64,000 nucleotides of DNA from JBAIYU01 sp036763085 (GTDB lineage: Bacteria; Bacillota; Negativicutes; DSM-1736; Dendrosporobacteraceae), in the NCBI RefSeq assembly GCF_036763085.1, contig NZ_JBAIYU010000017.1, forward strand, positions 124,001 through 188,000, written 5' to 3'. Position numbers and translations under genes: made by a program. Below are positions 40,060-49,893 of this stretch, in pieces; within the stretch, counting starts at the first letter, position 1; each line of letters starts with the position of its first letter. Below the pieces are notes generated by a model. The model was not told the origin of the DNA. It saw only the letters and a list, made by a program, of their open reading frames with translations, and made no database searches.

Positions 40060-42123
40060 ATGGCTACACAGTCAACGCCATTTGGTGTATTAAAAAAATA
40101 TAGTGATATTCTCATAGCTGTAGCGATAATTACCATCGTTATTATGATGATTATCCCGCTCCCTACGTTTTTGCTGGATCTTTTATTATCGTTAAATATA
40201 ACGTTTGCATTAATTATTGTAATGGTTGCTATTTATAATGTAGAGCCATTGCAGTTTTCTATATTTCCCTCACTACTTCTTATAACTACTTTGTTTCGTT
40301 TGGCTCTTAATGTTTCATCGACGCGGCTAATTCTAATTGATGGCTATGCCGGTGAGGTAATCATGGCCTTTGGTAATTTCGTAGTTGGCGGTAATGCAGT
40401 TGTAGGTTTTATCGTATTCGTTATTTTGATTATCATACAATTTATTGTTATTACTAAGGGTGCTGAGCGTGTAGCTGAGGTTGCTGCTCGTTTTACCTTA
40501 GATGCTATGCCTGGAAAGCAAATGAGTATTGATGCGGATTTGAATTCTGGTGCTATTTCTGATAGTGAAGCGCGGGATCGCCGTAAAAAAATTCAGCGTG
40601 AAGCAGACTTCTATGGCGCTATGGATGGTGCAAGTAAGTTCGTTAAGGGCGACGCTATTGCTGCAATTATTATAATTATTATTAATATTGTTGGCGGTTT
40701 CTTTATAGGCATGGTGCAAAGAAATCTCGATGCTTTACATGCACTTCAGAGCTATACTTTACTGACTGTTGGTGAAGGTCTGGTTAATCAAATACCTGCC
40801 TTATTAATATCTACTGCGACAGGTATAGTAGTTACGAGAGCTGCTTCAGATTCTAATCTTGGACAGGATATTGCGTCGCAGATTTTTAATAATCCACGAG
40901 TTTTCTTCATTGCTGCTGGGGTCTTAGTTCTTTTATCATTAGTGCCCGGTCTTCCTGGCATTCCGTTTTTTGTACTAGGAGCTATTTCTTTAGCCATTGG
41001 CTATAATCTTCATAAATCGGATCAGGACAAAGCACAATCAGAGATTTCTCAAATGGAGCAGCAAGAAAACGAAGAAGTACGAAAACCAGAAAACATCGTC
41101 TCTTTACTTCAGGTAGATCCTATGGAACTGGAAATTGGTTATAGCTTAATCCCTTTGGTAGACGCAGGTCAAGGTGGAGATTTACTTGATAGAATTGTTA
41201 TGATTCGACGTCAGTGCGCTTTAGAAATGGGGTTAATTGTTCCTACCATTAGAATTCGTGATAATATTCAGTTGAAACCTAACTCATATATGATAAAGCT
41301 CAAAGGAATAGAAATAGCTAAGGGAGAATTATTACTTGATCACTATCTAGCAATGAACTCAGGCAATGTAATGGAAGAAATTAAAGGAATTGATACTGTA
41401 GAACCTGCCTTTGGACTTCCGGCCTTATGGATTCAGGATGGTGCTAGGGAACAGGCTGAATTGGCAGGATACACGGTTGTCGATCCTGTTTCAGTACTCG
41501 CAACACATTTGACCGAAATCATAAAAGCCCACGCGGCAGAAATTTTAGGTCGTCAAGAAACACAGAATCTAGTAGAAAGCGTCAAACAGAATTCCCCAGC
41601 AGTTGTTGATGAACTAGTCCCAAATTTGGTGTCCATAGGAGATGTTCAAAAAGTGCTGGCTGGACTGTTAAGAGAACGTATTTCTATTAGAGACATGGTT
41701 ACGATTTTAGAAACTTTAGCGGATTATGCAACCTTAACTAAAGACCCTGAAATACTAGGTGAATATGTTCGTCATGCTTTATCACGGCAAATCTCACGAC
41801 AGTATGTACAAAATAATATTTTGACTTGCATAACAATTGAACCGCAATTAGAAAATACAATATCTGCATCTGTTCAGCGTACCGAGCATGGTTCATATGT
41901 TGCGCTTGAGCCTGCCGTTATGCAGAATATGATCAATAGTTTAAACAGCGAAATTCCTAAATTAACTAATCTTGGCTATCAACCAGTAGTACTTACAAGC
42001 CCTGCTGTTAGGCTTTATTTTCGTAAGTTGACTGAACGTGCTGCGCCTTCTTTAGTCGTCTTATCCTACGCCGAACTAGAATCAAAAGCTGAGGTGCAGG
42101 CTTTAGGGATGGTGAGAATATAA
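40060..42123 (+). CDS. flhA: Flagellar biosynthesis protein FlhA
   Basis: Largest export-gate protein, 687 residues. The N-terminal half has about eight helices, with the FHIPEP-type block SIFPSLLLITTLFRLALNVSSTRLIL (pieces: FPSLLLITTLFRLALN), FVVGGNAVVGFIVFVIL, RVAEVAARFTLDAMPGKQMSIDADLN (charged loop) and YGAMDGASKFVKGDAIA. The C-terminal cytoplasmic domain binds export chaperones. A GAAAGGGCG site precedes the ATG. Confidence 0.97.
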   Translation: MATQSTPFGVLKKYSDILIAVAIITIVIMMIIPLPTFLLDLLLSLNITFALIIVMVAIYNVEPLQFSIFPSLLLITTLFRLALNVSSTRLILIDGYAGEVIMAFGNFVVGGNAVVGFIVFVILIIIQFIVITKGAERVAEVAARFTLDAMPGKQMSIDADLNSGAISDSEARDRRKKIQREADFYGAMDGASKFVKGDAIAAIIIIIINIVGGFFIGMVQRNLDALHALQSYTLLTVGEGLVNQIPALLISTATGIVVTRAASDSNLGQDIASQIFNNPRVFFIAAGVLVLLSLVPGLPGIPFFVLGAISLAIGYNLHKSDQDKAQSEISQMEQQENEEVRKPENIVSLLQVDPMELEIGYSLIPLVDAGQGGDLLDRIVMIRRQCALEMGLIVPTIRIRDNIQLKPNSYMIKLKGIEIAKGELLLDHYLAMNSGNVMEEIKGIDTVEPAFGLPALWIQDGAREQAELAGYTVVDPVSVLATHLTEIIKAHAAEILGRQETQNLVESVKQNSPAVVDELVPNLVSIGDVQKVLAGLLRERISIRDMVTILETLADYATLTKDPEILGEYVRHALSRQISRQYVQNNILTCITIEPQLENTISASVQRTEHGSYVALEPAVMQNMINSLNSEIPKLTNLGYQPVVLTSPAVRLYFRKLTERAAPSLVVLSYAELESKAEVQALGMVRI

Positions 42124-43239
42124 TTGAAAGTTAAAGTATTTACAACCAGTTCTATGCAGGACGCAATGAATCAGGTTAAAAATGAGTTGGGTCGTGATGC
42201 TGTTATTTTGCACACACGACGCTTCAAAAAAGGTGGTCTATTCGGCTTCTTTGGAAAAGAGATGGTCGAGGTTATGGCTGCAGTAGACTCTCCTCCAATA
42301 GCAGCCGCATTGACAACAGAAAAAAAGCAAACAGTTGCGGCGAAGAATATTGATCATAACTTATGGGAAGAACCTGATCATAATTCCTTAGTTATGCAAC
42401 ATGAACTTGCTAATATGCGTAAAATGCTTGAACAAGTGCTGCATAAGATTCCTCAGAGTAAGTGCAAAAACTCACATCTGCTCGACCTTCTAGTTAGAAA
42501 TGATGTTGAAGTTAAAATTGCCGAGAATTTATTAAAAGGTATCCCTGATATTGAAGAAGTTGGCGATGATTCTAACTCTGTAGCAAGGAGAATGCTTTTA
42601 GACCGCTTGACTAGTTATTTACATCGAATAGAAGGTATCGAAGTTTCTTCATCTGGGTGTAAGACTGTTGCGTTTATAGGCCCGACTGGGGTTGGCAAAA
42701 CAACTACTATTGCAAAATTGGCAGCTCAGTTTTCAATAAAAGAGGGTTATAAGGTTGCGATGATTACAGCTGATACTTATCGTATATCGGCTGTGGAGCA
42801 ATTAAAAACATATTCGGATATAATTGGAGTTCCGATTGAAATAGTTTATACACCAGACGAATTAAAGGATGCTCTTTATCGTCACCAGGACAAAAATCTT
42901 ATTTTAATTGACACAGCAGGACGTAGTCCCAGAAACCACTATCAAATAGCCGAATTACAAGCTTTTTTGGAAGTAGATGCTAGTATAGAAAAACATCTGG
43001 TTTTAAGTACTTCTACAAAATACAAAGATGCTTTAGATATAGTACGTAAGTTTTCCGTTTGTGCTCCACAAAAGATTATTTTTACTAAAGTTGATGAGGC
43101 AAGTAATATAGGTACGATAATTAATCTCTTGTATCAATTTCCTACTACTCTTTCGTATATTACTACTGGCCAAAATGTACCTGATGATATTGAACTTTCA
43201 AATCCTCAAAAAATTGCTAATATGGTCTTGAGGGATTAA
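42124..43239 (+). CDS. flhF: Flagellar biosynthesis regulator FlhF
   Basis: SRP-family GTPase, 371 residues, setting flagellum number and place. The N-terminal B region is variable; the NG domain has helices near residues 125-175, the G1 loop FIGPTGVGKTTTIAKLAAQF, MITADTYRISAVEQLKTYSDI, the G3-type LILIDTAGRSPRNH and the G4-like FTKVDEASNIGTI. It starts at TTG right after the flhA stop and is followed at once by flhG. Confidence 0.95.
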   Translation: MKVKVFTTSSMQDAMNQVKNELGRDAVILHTRRFKKGGLFGFFGKEMVEVMAAVDSPPIAAALTTEKKQTVAAKNIDHNLWEEPDHNSLVMQHELANMRKMLEQVLHKIPQSKCKNSHLLDLLVRNDVEVKIAENLLKGIPDIEEVGDDSNSVARRMLLDRLTSYLHRIEGIEVSSSGCKTVAFIGPTGVGKTTTIAKLAAQFSIKEGYKVAMITADTYRISAVEQLKTYSDIIGVPIEIVYTPDELKDALYRHQDKNLILIDTAGRSPRNHYQIAELQAFLEVDASIEKHLVLSTSTKYKDALDIVRKFSVCAPQKIIFTKVDEASNIGTIINLLYQFPTTLSYITTGQNVPDDIELSNPQKIANMVLRD

Positions 43240-43240
43240 T

Positions 43241-44128
43241 ATGGCTGATCAAGCTGAGAAGTTACGACAATTAGTGCAGAAAAGTAAAGTGGGCGAGGCA
43301 GCGATAATTACTAAGCCTGCAAATAAAGCACGTGTAATTACTGTGACAAGTGGTAAAGGGGGAGTAGGAAAAACAAATTTCACTGTAAATTTGGCTATTT
43401 CCTTAGCAAAATTAGGACAGAAGGTCTTGATTATAGATGCTGATTTAGGAACCGCAAACGTCGATGTAGTTTTAGGCCGTACTTCAAAATATAACTTATT
43501 AAACATTCTAGAAGATGGTCTAGCAATAAATGAAGCCGTTTCTGAAGGACCTTATGGCATAAAATATTTATCTGGCGGTTCAGGAATTCACCACTTGGCA
43601 AATTTAACGGATTCACAATTATTTAGCATAATAAGCCAGATTTCTTTATTCGATGATTGGGCCGATACTATTTTAATTGATACAGGTGCTGGATTAAATC
43701 GTAACGTATTGAATTTTGTTATTGCTGCCGACGAGGTTATCATTATTACTACACCGGAGCCTACTGCAATAACTGATGCATATGCAATGATGAAAGCTTA
43801 CATCAATAATAACGGAACTTCTCCGCTTAAATTAGTTGTGAATAGGGTTATAGAAGTTGGTGAAGGCGAGATGGTAACCGATAAACTAGTTAAAGCTGCT
43901 TTCCGCTTTCTAGGACTTTCTGTAATAGGTATAGGATTCATATACGAAGATCGAAACCTTATAAAAGCCGTTAAGAATCAAAAACCATTATTGTTAGCTT
44001 TTCCTGATACGTTAGCATCAAAGTGTATTAATAATATAGCGCAAAACATACTGTTCGGAAATTATGCAGTTCCACCTCGTGGAATTAAAGGTTTTTTCAG
44101 TAGAGTGTTTGATTTTTGGAGACAGTAA
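43241..44128 (+). CDS. flhG: MinD-like ATPase FlhG (YlxH)
   Basis: ParA/MinD-type ATPase, 295 residues, that partners FlhF in flagellar patterning. The deviant Walker A is TSGKGGVGKTNFTVNLAI; VLIIDADLGTANVDVVLG, ILIDTGAGLNRNVLNFV and TTPEPTAITDAYAMMK are the other nucleotide-site motifs. A short N-terminal extension (residues 1-28) may bind FlhF. A C-terminal amphipathic helix (residues about 280-295) fits membrane attachment. Confidence 0.94.
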   Translation: MADQAEKLRQLVQKSKVGEAAIITKPANKARVITVTSGKGGVGKTNFTVNLAISLAKLGQKVLIIDADLGTANVDVVLGRTSKYNLLNILEDGLAINEAVSEGPYGIKYLSGGSGIHHLANLTDSQLFSIISQISLFDDWADTILIDTGAGLNRNVLNFVIAADEVIIITTPEPTAITDAYAMMKAYINNNGTSPLKLVVNRVIEVGEGEMVTDKLVKAAFRFLGLSVIGIGFIYEDRNLIKAVKNQKPLLLAFPDTLASKCINNIAQNILFGNYAVPPRGIKGFFSRVFDFWRQ

Positions 44129-44152
44129 CAACCTTTTAGGCAGGAGGTACAT

Positions 44153-44812
44153 GTGAATAAGTCAGAACAAATTAAGCCAGAAGATATTATCAAGCCTAAC
44201 CAAAGATTAGAAATAATACTAGCCTCTGTTCCTGAGGAAAAGTTAACAAGCCGTATCGAAGAAGTCAACGAAAAGAGTATGGTAATTGCAATGCCAATGA
44301 GTAAAGGATACCCGATATTACTTAGTAGTGGAAGTAAGTTTTTTGTTCGTATGGTTTCCAATAATGCTTCCTACCAATTTACTTGTATTTTTATTGACAA
44401 GCAATTACGCCCATTGCCTATTTGGATAGTTTCGCTTCCTAACGAAATTAAAAAGATTCAGCAGCGTGCTTTTGTTAGGATTGATACAATGCTACCAGTT
44501 GAATGGCAATGTGCTGAATCTGAGGACTCAGAGACTACTAAGACAATTACCAAAGATATCAGTGGTGGCGGTGCTAGACTCATCAGTAAGCAGCCCATAC
44601 GTCTTGGAACAAAGCTTAAAATACATATTAACTTACCCGATTTAGAACAGCTTCAATTAAATTGTGAAGTAGTTAGAGTAGAAAAACCACAGTCTGATTT
44701 GCCAGTATTTTGGGTAGGTACTAAATTTATAGATACGCCAGAGAGTGTTCGAAGTAAAATTATCAAATTCATATTTAAAAAGCAACTCGAATTGCGACAG
44801 AAAGGTTTATAG
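44153..44812 (+). CDS. PilZ-domain c-di-GMP receptor, YcgR/MotI-like
   Basis: Protein of 219 residues with an N-terminal YcgR-N-type domain (residues about 10-95) and a C-terminal PilZ domain. The c-di-GMP residues are visible as QQRAFVRIDTMLPVEW (RxxxR pattern) and DISGGGARLIS (D-x-S-x-x-G). B. subtilis MotI (YpfA) has this form and acts as a clutch on MotA. Here it lies inside the fla/che operon between flhG and cheB. It starts at GTG with AGGAGG close by. Confidence 0.9.
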   Translation: MNKSEQIKPEDIIKPNQRLEIILASVPEEKLTSRIEEVNEKSMVIAMPMSKGYPILLSSGSKFFVRMVSNNASYQFTCIFIDKQLRPLPIWIVSLPNEIKKIQQRAFVRIDTMLPVEWQCAESEDSETTKTITKDISGGGARLISKQPIRLGTKLKIHINLPDLEQLQLNCEVVRVEKPQSDLPVFWVGTKFIDTPESVRSKIIKFIFKKQLELRQKGL

Positions 44813-44832
44813 GTGGAAGATGAGGTGGCGTA

Positions 44833-45885
44833 ATGATAAGAATTCTTATTGTTGATGACTCGGCATTCATGAGAAAAATGCTGACTGACGTATTTACAGG
44901 TCAGGATGGCTTTTTAGTGATAGATACAGCTCGTAATGGCAAAGATGCCATTGATAAAGTAAAGAGGCTAAAGCCTGATCTTGTAACCATGGACGTCGAG
45001 ATGCCGATTATGGATGGTATGCAGGCTCTTGAGGTAATAATGCAAGATTTCCCGACGCCGGTTGTTATGGTTAGTAGTTTGACGCAAGCTGGAGCTGACG
45101 CTACAATTCGAGCCTTAGCGTTAGGGGCGGTTGATTTTGTAGCCAAAGCAGCCGGTCCAATTTCTAGTGTGGCTGCTATAAGCGAGGAATTAATAGTTAA
45201 ATGCCGATCTGCTGTACGTGCAAATGTGACAAGACTGGCTCTACCAATATCTAAAACAGTAGTTTCTCCTGTTCCGCTAAAAACATCCGTAAAAACTGTA
45301 CCTATATTCAGCAACGAAAGAGTAATTGCAATAGGAACTTCTACTGGCGGCCCTCGTGCATTGCAAGAAATTATTACCAAGCTACCAGGAAATTTACCTT
45401 GCGGCGTAGTAATAGTTCAACATATGCCTCCCGGTTTTACAAAATCCTTGGCAGATCGACTAAATTCAATATCATCATTAACAATAAAAGAAGCAGAGAA
45501 CAATGATGTAATTCGCCCGGGACTAGTGCTTATAGCGCCAGGTGACTATCATATGACAGTTGAAACTGATGGCAATAAGAGGTTAATAAAGTTAAACCAA
45601 AGTCCTCCTCTAGCTGGTCATCGTCCTGCAGTTGATCCGCTTTTCGAATCAGTAGCTAAGACTTACGGTAGTAATGCAACCGGAGTAATACTTACTGGAA
45701 TGGGACATGATGGGGCGAAAGGAATGCAAGCGATTAAACAACAACATGGGTTTACTATAGCCGAAGATCAGTCGACTGCTGTAGTTTTTGGTATGCCAAA
45801 GTCTGCAATTGAGCTAGGAGTGATTGATAAAATTGCTCCAATTAACAACATAGCGTCTGAAATAGTCAAATCTGTTACCAAATAA
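44833..45885 (+). CDS. cheB: Chemotaxis protein-glutamate methylesterase CheB
   Basis: Receptor demethylase/deamidase, 350 residues. The receiver domain (residues 1-115) has LIVDDSAFMRKM and Asp54 in TMDVEMPIMDG. The esterase domain (about 160-350) has the catalytic serine in GTSTGGPRALQ, histidine in QHMPPGFTKSLA and aspartate in TGMGHDGAKGM. The methyltransferase CheR that opposes it is not in the window. Confidence 0.96.
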   Translation: MIRILIVDDSAFMRKMLTDVFTGQDGFLVIDTARNGKDAIDKVKRLKPDLVTMDVEMPIMDGMQALEVIMQDFPTPVVMVSSLTQAGADATIRALALGAVDFVAKAAGPISSVAAISEELIVKCRSAVRANVTRLALPISKTVVSPVPLKTSVKTVPIFSNERVIAIGTSTGGPRALQEIITKLPGNLPCGVVIVQHMPPGFTKSLADRLNSISSLTIKEAENNDVIRPGLVLIAPGDYHMTVETDGNKRLIKLNQSPPLAGHRPAVDPLFESVAKTYGSNATGVILTGMGHDGAKGMQAIKQQHGFTIAEDQSTAVVFGMPKSAIELGVIDKIAPINNIASEIVKSVTK

Positions 45886-45900
45886 GATGGGGGAATTGTA

Positions 45901-47925
45901 ATGGACACTAACCAGTATATGGGGATGTTTTTAGAAGAATCCCGCGAGCATTTACAAACACTGAACAGTTGTCTGCTTGAGTTAGAAAACGATCCGGAAA
46001 GTTTATCGGTACTTGATGAGATTTTTCGTAGTGCTCATACAATTAAGGGAATGTCTGCTACGATGGGGTTTACTACAATTGCTGAGTTAACCCATGAAAT
46101 GGAAAATGTCCTCGATCTTCTTCGTAAAAATCAGCTAAAAGCAACACCGGATATTATAGATACTGTTTTTAAATGTGTTGATACTTTAGAACAACTGGTT
46201 GAGAATGTGGCAAGTGGTAATGATTTAGTCTTGGATATTAAACCCTTAATAGATAAATTGAATTTAGTCGCTAAGGGCGAAGTAACTATCCAAACAAACA
46301 GTGAAACTACGCCTCAAGTTTCCAGTATTGTGCTTAGTGATACAGAAGCTTCTATTATAAAATCAGCGAAAGATACTGGTATGCAAGCATTCGAGATCAA
46401 GGTATCACTACGTGAAGGATGCCTTCTTAAATCAGCAAGATCGTATATGGTGATAAGTGCCTTGGAGGAACTAGGGGATATTATAAAAACAGTTCCATCA
46501 ACGGAAGATTTAGAAAAAGAGAAATTTGCATTTAGTTTCGAAGTATTACTTTTAACTGCAGCTGAGGCAGCTAAAGTCCACCAAACTGTATTATCTATAT
46601 CAGAAGTTGATAAAGCAGAGGTTTTAGTATGTGAGGCGCCTTCAGTTAATTATATAGAGACAAGCAAAGTAATATCAGATACTGTTAACATTGAGAATAA
46701 TTCAGTAGCAAAAGTAGAGAAGAATGCTACTGCTGCTCAAGCCAGCTCCGCTGATAAGAAAATTAAAAGTGGACAATCTGTTCGTGTTGATATTGACAAA
46801 CTTGATTCACTTCTTAATCTTGTTGGGGAATTAGTAATTAATAAAACTCGACTTGAACAAATTGGCATTACCCATCGTTTAGCGGATTTGGTTGAGACAA
46901 TAGAACAAATGGATAGGGTAACAACAGATCTTCAGTCGGTAGTTATGAAAGTCCGAATGGTTCCAGTAGGACAGGTTTTTAATCGTTTTCCGCGTATGGT
47001 TCGGGATCTGTCACGTGATTTGAATAAGGAAGTAAATTTGATTATTCAGGGTGAAGAAACAGAATTAGATCGGACAGTTATTGATGAAATTGGGGATCCT
47101 CTTGTGCATCTCCTTCGCAATTCAATTGATCATGGTATTGAAAAACCTAATGAGCGCCAGGCTAAAGGGAAAAACCCGATAGGGGAAATACGTCTAATTG
47201 CTCGTCACGAAGGTAACAACGTAATTATAATTGTTGAAGATGACGGGAAAGGCATTAATTCTGATGTAATTAAAAATAAAGCATTACAAAAGGGACTTAT
47301 TACTCAGGCTGAGGCGGACAAGATGGATGCTAATGATGCCGTTCGACTTGTCTTTCTACCTGGATTTTCAACCGCGGAAGTTGTAACTGATGTATCAGGA
47401 CGCGGTGTCGGAATGGATGCGGTTAAAAATAAAATTGAGTCGCTTGGCGGTATGGTTGATGTAGAAACAAAATTAAATGAAGGAAGTAAGTTTAAAATTC
47501 GACTGCCTCTGACCTTGGCGATAATTCAAGCGTTGTTGGTAAAAGTGAGCCAAGAGATATATGCGATACCTTTAGGGTCGATTGATAGTACTATAAGTGT
47601 TACTACCGAAGATATTAAAACGATCCAAAACCAGGAAGTTATTCTTTTGCGGGGCCAAATAATTCCAATCATTAGGTTAGCTAATAAACTAAATGTCCCT
47701 CAGAAAGGTAATGATTCACAGGAAGAGTTGTTTGTAGTTGTTGTACATATGGGTGAGCACAGAGCGGGAATTATTGTAGACAATCTAATTGGGCAACAAG
47801 AAATTGTTATAAAATCTTTGGGTAAGCTTTTAGCAGGTATCAAAGTTATTGCTGGGGCTACAATTTTAGGAAACGGCCAAGTCGCACTTATTCTAGATGT
47901 AGGTGCATTAATGCAATATAATTAG
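45901..47925 (+). CDS. cheA: Chemotaxis histidine kinase CheA
   Basis: Two-component kinase, 674 residues, that phosphorylates CheY and CheB. The HPt domain carries phospho-acceptor His46 (RSAHTIKGMSATMGF). A long middle region (about 130-300) includes a diverged P2 domain. Then come the dimerisation domain (VRVDIDKLDSLLNLVGELVINKTRLEQ in pieces), the HATPase with HLLRNSIDHGIEKP, DDGKGINSD and GRGVGMDAVKN, and a C-terminal CheW-like domain (residues about 540-674). Confidence 0.97.
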   Translation: MDTNQYMGMFLEESREHLQTLNSCLLELENDPESLSVLDEIFRSAHTIKGMSATMGFTTIAELTHEMENVLDLLRKNQLKATPDIIDTVFKCVDTLEQLVENVASGNDLVLDIKPLIDKLNLVAKGEVTIQTNSETTPQVSSIVLSDTEASIIKSAKDTGMQAFEIKVSLREGCLLKSARSYMVISALEELGDIIKTVPSTEDLEKEKFAFSFEVLLLTAAEAAKVHQTVLSISEVDKAEVLVCEAPSVNYIETSKVISDTVNIENNSVAKVEKNATAAQASSADKKIKSGQSVRVDIDKLDSLLNLVGELVINKTRLEQIGITHRLADLVETIEQMDRVTTDLQSVVMKVRMVPVGQVFNRFPRMVRDLSRDLNKEVNLIIQGEETELDRTVIDEIGDPLVHLLRNSIDHGIEKPNERQAKGKNPIGEIRLIARHEGNNVIIIVEDDGKGINSDVIKNKALQKGLITQAEADKMDANDAVRLVFLPGFSTAEVVTDVSGRGVGMDAVKNKIESLGGMVDVETKLNEGSKFKIRLPLTLAIIQALLVKVSQEIYAIPLGSIDSTISVTTEDIKTIQNQEVILLRGQIIPIIRLANKLNVPQKGNDSQEELFVVVVHMGEHRAGIIVDNLIGQQEIVIKSLGKLLAGIKVIAGATILGNGQVALILDVGALMQYN

Positions 47926-47936
47926 GGGTGAGATGT

Positions 47937-48401
47937 ATGGCAGAAAAGACATATTCAGGCAATGAAGTGCAGTTGGTCGTTTTTAAACTAGGTAGAGAAG
48001 AATATGGAGTTAGCATACTTCAGGTTCAAGAAATTAAACGTATGACCGATATTACACGTGTTCCTCATACACCTGATTATATCACTGGAGTTATTAATCT
48101 GCGTGGTAGTGTTCTACCGGTAATAGACCTTAAAAATCGTCTTAATTTACCTCCGCAAGACCATACCGACAATACACGAATTATAATAATTAAAATTGAC
48201 GAAATTGTTTTAGGGATGCTTGTTGATGCAGTTTCCGAAGTCTTAGCTATTGATCAAACTAATATCGAATCCCCAGATTCAGTAGTGGGCGGTATTGCTG
48301 CTAATTTTATCAGTGGTGTCGGAAAACTAGATAATCGCCTACTAATCTTATTGAATTTAGAAATGATAATTGGCGTAGGCCAAGATACCAAAGCTGTTTA
48401 A
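47937..48401 (+). CDS. cheW: Chemotaxis coupling protein CheW
   Basis: Adapter linking receptors to CheA, 154 residues. Family sequence: LVVFKLGREEYGVSILQVQEI, MTDITRVPHTPDYITGVINLRGSVLPVIDLKNRL (pieces) and VLGMLVDAVSEVLAID. ATG at 47937 is preferred over GTG at 47928 because AGGGGTGAG then has normal spacing. Confidence 0.96.
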   Translation: MAEKTYSGNEVQLVVFKLGREEYGVSILQVQEIKRMTDITRVPHTPDYITGVINLRGSVLPVIDLKNRLNLPPQDHTDNTRIIIIKIDEIVLGMLVDAVSEVLAIDQTNIESPDSVVGGIAANFISGVGKLDNRLLILLNLEMIIGVGQDTKAV

Positions 48402-48421
48402 GTAATGAAGAGGTGAATAGT

Positions 48422-49042
48422 TTGTCTGAGGATATATTAAGCCTATCGGCATTGCAGTTAGATGCTCTAAGGGAAATCGGAAATGTAGGAGCTGGTAATT
48501 CGGCTACTGCACTATCACAGATTATAGATCGCAAAATTGATATGACTGTTCCGCAAGTAGCTATTATGCCATTGGGAGATGTACCAGATGTAGTAGGCGG
48601 ACCGGATGCTATGGTAGTTGGGGTTTTTCTAAGGGTTTATGGTCTTGCCCCTAGCAGTATATTGTTTTTATTACCGCGCGAGAGTGCATTTTATTTAGTT
48701 GATATGCTTATGGGGAGAGAGCAAGGTAGTACTACTACTCTAAGCTCAATGGATGAGTCGGCACTTATGGAAATCGGAAATATTTTAGCAGGTGCCTATT
48801 TAAACGCACTTTCCCATTTTACTAATTTGACATTACTACCTTCCATACCGGCCTTGGCTATTGATATGGCAGGAGCTATTTTAAGTGTAGTGTTAATTCA
48901 GCTAGGTCAGATGGGTGACCACGCGTTAGTAATAGAGACTGAATTTACTACCGATAATGATGGTGTAAAGGGTCACTTTTTCCTCATTCCTGATCCCGGT
49001 TCTTTAAGTACTATTTTGACCGCAATAGGGGTGAAGGAATAA
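48422..49042 (+). CDS. cheC: CheY-P phosphatase CheC
   Basis: Dephosphorylates CheY-P and works with CheD in adaptation; 206 residues. Two active-site helices are visible, each with an E-x-x-N pair: DALREIGNVGAGNSATALS and ALMEIGNILAGAYLNALS. The start is probably TTG at 48422 (GAAGAGGTGA six bases before); the GTG at 48413 would overlap that site. Its last codon overlaps the cheD start. Confidence 0.95.
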   Translation: MSEDILSLSALQLDALREIGNVGAGNSATALSQIIDRKIDMTVPQVAIMPLGDVPDVVGGPDAMVVGVFLRVYGLAPSSILFLLPRESAFYLVDMLMGREQGSTTTLSSMDESALMEIGNILAGAYLNALSHFTNLTLLPSIPALAIDMAGAILSVVLIQLGQMGDHALVIETEFTTDNDGVKGHFFLIPDPGSLSTILTAIGVKE

Positions 49043-49527
49043 TGTCGGAGCTTATTAAGGTAGGTATGGCAGATTATAAAGTCGGTCGCTATCCAGCGAA
49101 TCTTATAAGCTACGGACTAGGCTCATGTGTTGGGATTGCGCTATACGATCCTTTTACAAAAATCGGCGGTCTAGCTCATATAATGCTTCCTGATAGTACC
49201 CAAGCTCGCTCGGCAGAAAACCCTGCCAAGTTTGCAGATACTGCTTTGCCTTTAATGCTTAGTGATATGCTTAAGCTAGGGGCAAGTAAAAATCGCATCA
49301 CGGCTAAAATAGCTGGTGGTTCACAGATGTTCACTTTTGCTAACGCAACAGACATTATGAGAGTAGGAGAACGAAACTCAGAGGCAGTTCGTTCAATGCT
49401 TAAGAAAATAGACATAAAAATTATTGCAGATGACACTGGCGGGAATTATGGTAGAACAGTTGAATTAAAGCTTGAGAATGGTATATATAAAGTAAAAACT
49501 ATTGATAAAGGTGAAAAAGAGCTCTAG
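49042..49527 (+). CDS. cheD: Chemoreceptor glutamine deamidase CheD
   Basis: Deamidates receptor glutamines and binds CheC; 161 residues. Catalytic motifs are the cysteine of YGLGSCVGIALYDP and the histidine of GGLAHIMLPDS; KIAGGSQMF and DDTGGNYGRTVEL are also typical. The start overlaps the cheC stop, fitting their joint action. Confidence 0.96.
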   Translation: MSELIKVGMADYKVGRYPANLISYGLGSCVGIALYDPFTKIGGLAHIMLPDSTQARSAENPAKFADTALPLMLSDMLKLGASKNRITAKIAGGSQMFTFANATDIMRVGERNSEAVRSMLKKIDIKIIADDTGGNYGRTVELKLENGIYKVKTIDKGEKEL

Positions 49528-49540
49528 TAGGGGGACTTGA

Positions 49541-49861
49541 GTGTTTAAATTGCAATTTGCTTCAGGATTATCTCTAGTAGCCGGAGTAATTACCCTTGTT
49601 ATCAGTTTGTTAAGTGACGCTAGACCTGTGACGGTATTATATCGTACTATAATTTCAGTTAGTATTTTTAGTGTACTCGGCTATTTAGCGACAGGAATAA
49701 TACAAAATTTGATTTTAGCCAAGTTAGAAGAGAAAAGATCGCAAACAAGCGGCAAAGTTGACATCGTAAGTGAGCAAGAGGATGTTTCTCTAAACAAAGA
49801 TAGTCAATTTGACCCTTTTACTCCAGACAAATTTGAACATATCACATCTCCAAAAGATTAA
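49541..49861 (+). CDS. Small membrane protein between cheD and sigD (unrecognised)
   Basis: Protein of 106 residues with two N-terminal membrane helices, near residues 7-25 (ASGLSLVAGVITLVISLL) and 31-55 (VLYRTIISVSIFSVLGYLATGI), then a charged hydrophilic tail of about 50 residues. I recognise no family. GTG start with AGGGGG upstream, 13 bp after cheD and 32 bp before sigD, so it is in the motility operon. Topology suggests both ends inside. Function unknown; a small accessory of motor or export is only a guess. Confidence 0.8.
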   Translation: MFKLQFASGLSLVAGVITLVISLLSDARPVTVLYRTIISVSIFSVLGYLATGIIQNLILAKLEEKRSQTSGKVDIVSEQEDVSLNKDSQFDPFTPDKFEHITSPKD

Positions 49862-49893
49862 CTGAGGGCAAGTTAAATTAGGAGTATCTTTAT

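Noticed and set aside
44901..45380. 159-codon minus-strand ORF inside cheB
   Set aside because: Shadow ORF opposite the receiver domain; composition reflects the complement of cheB.
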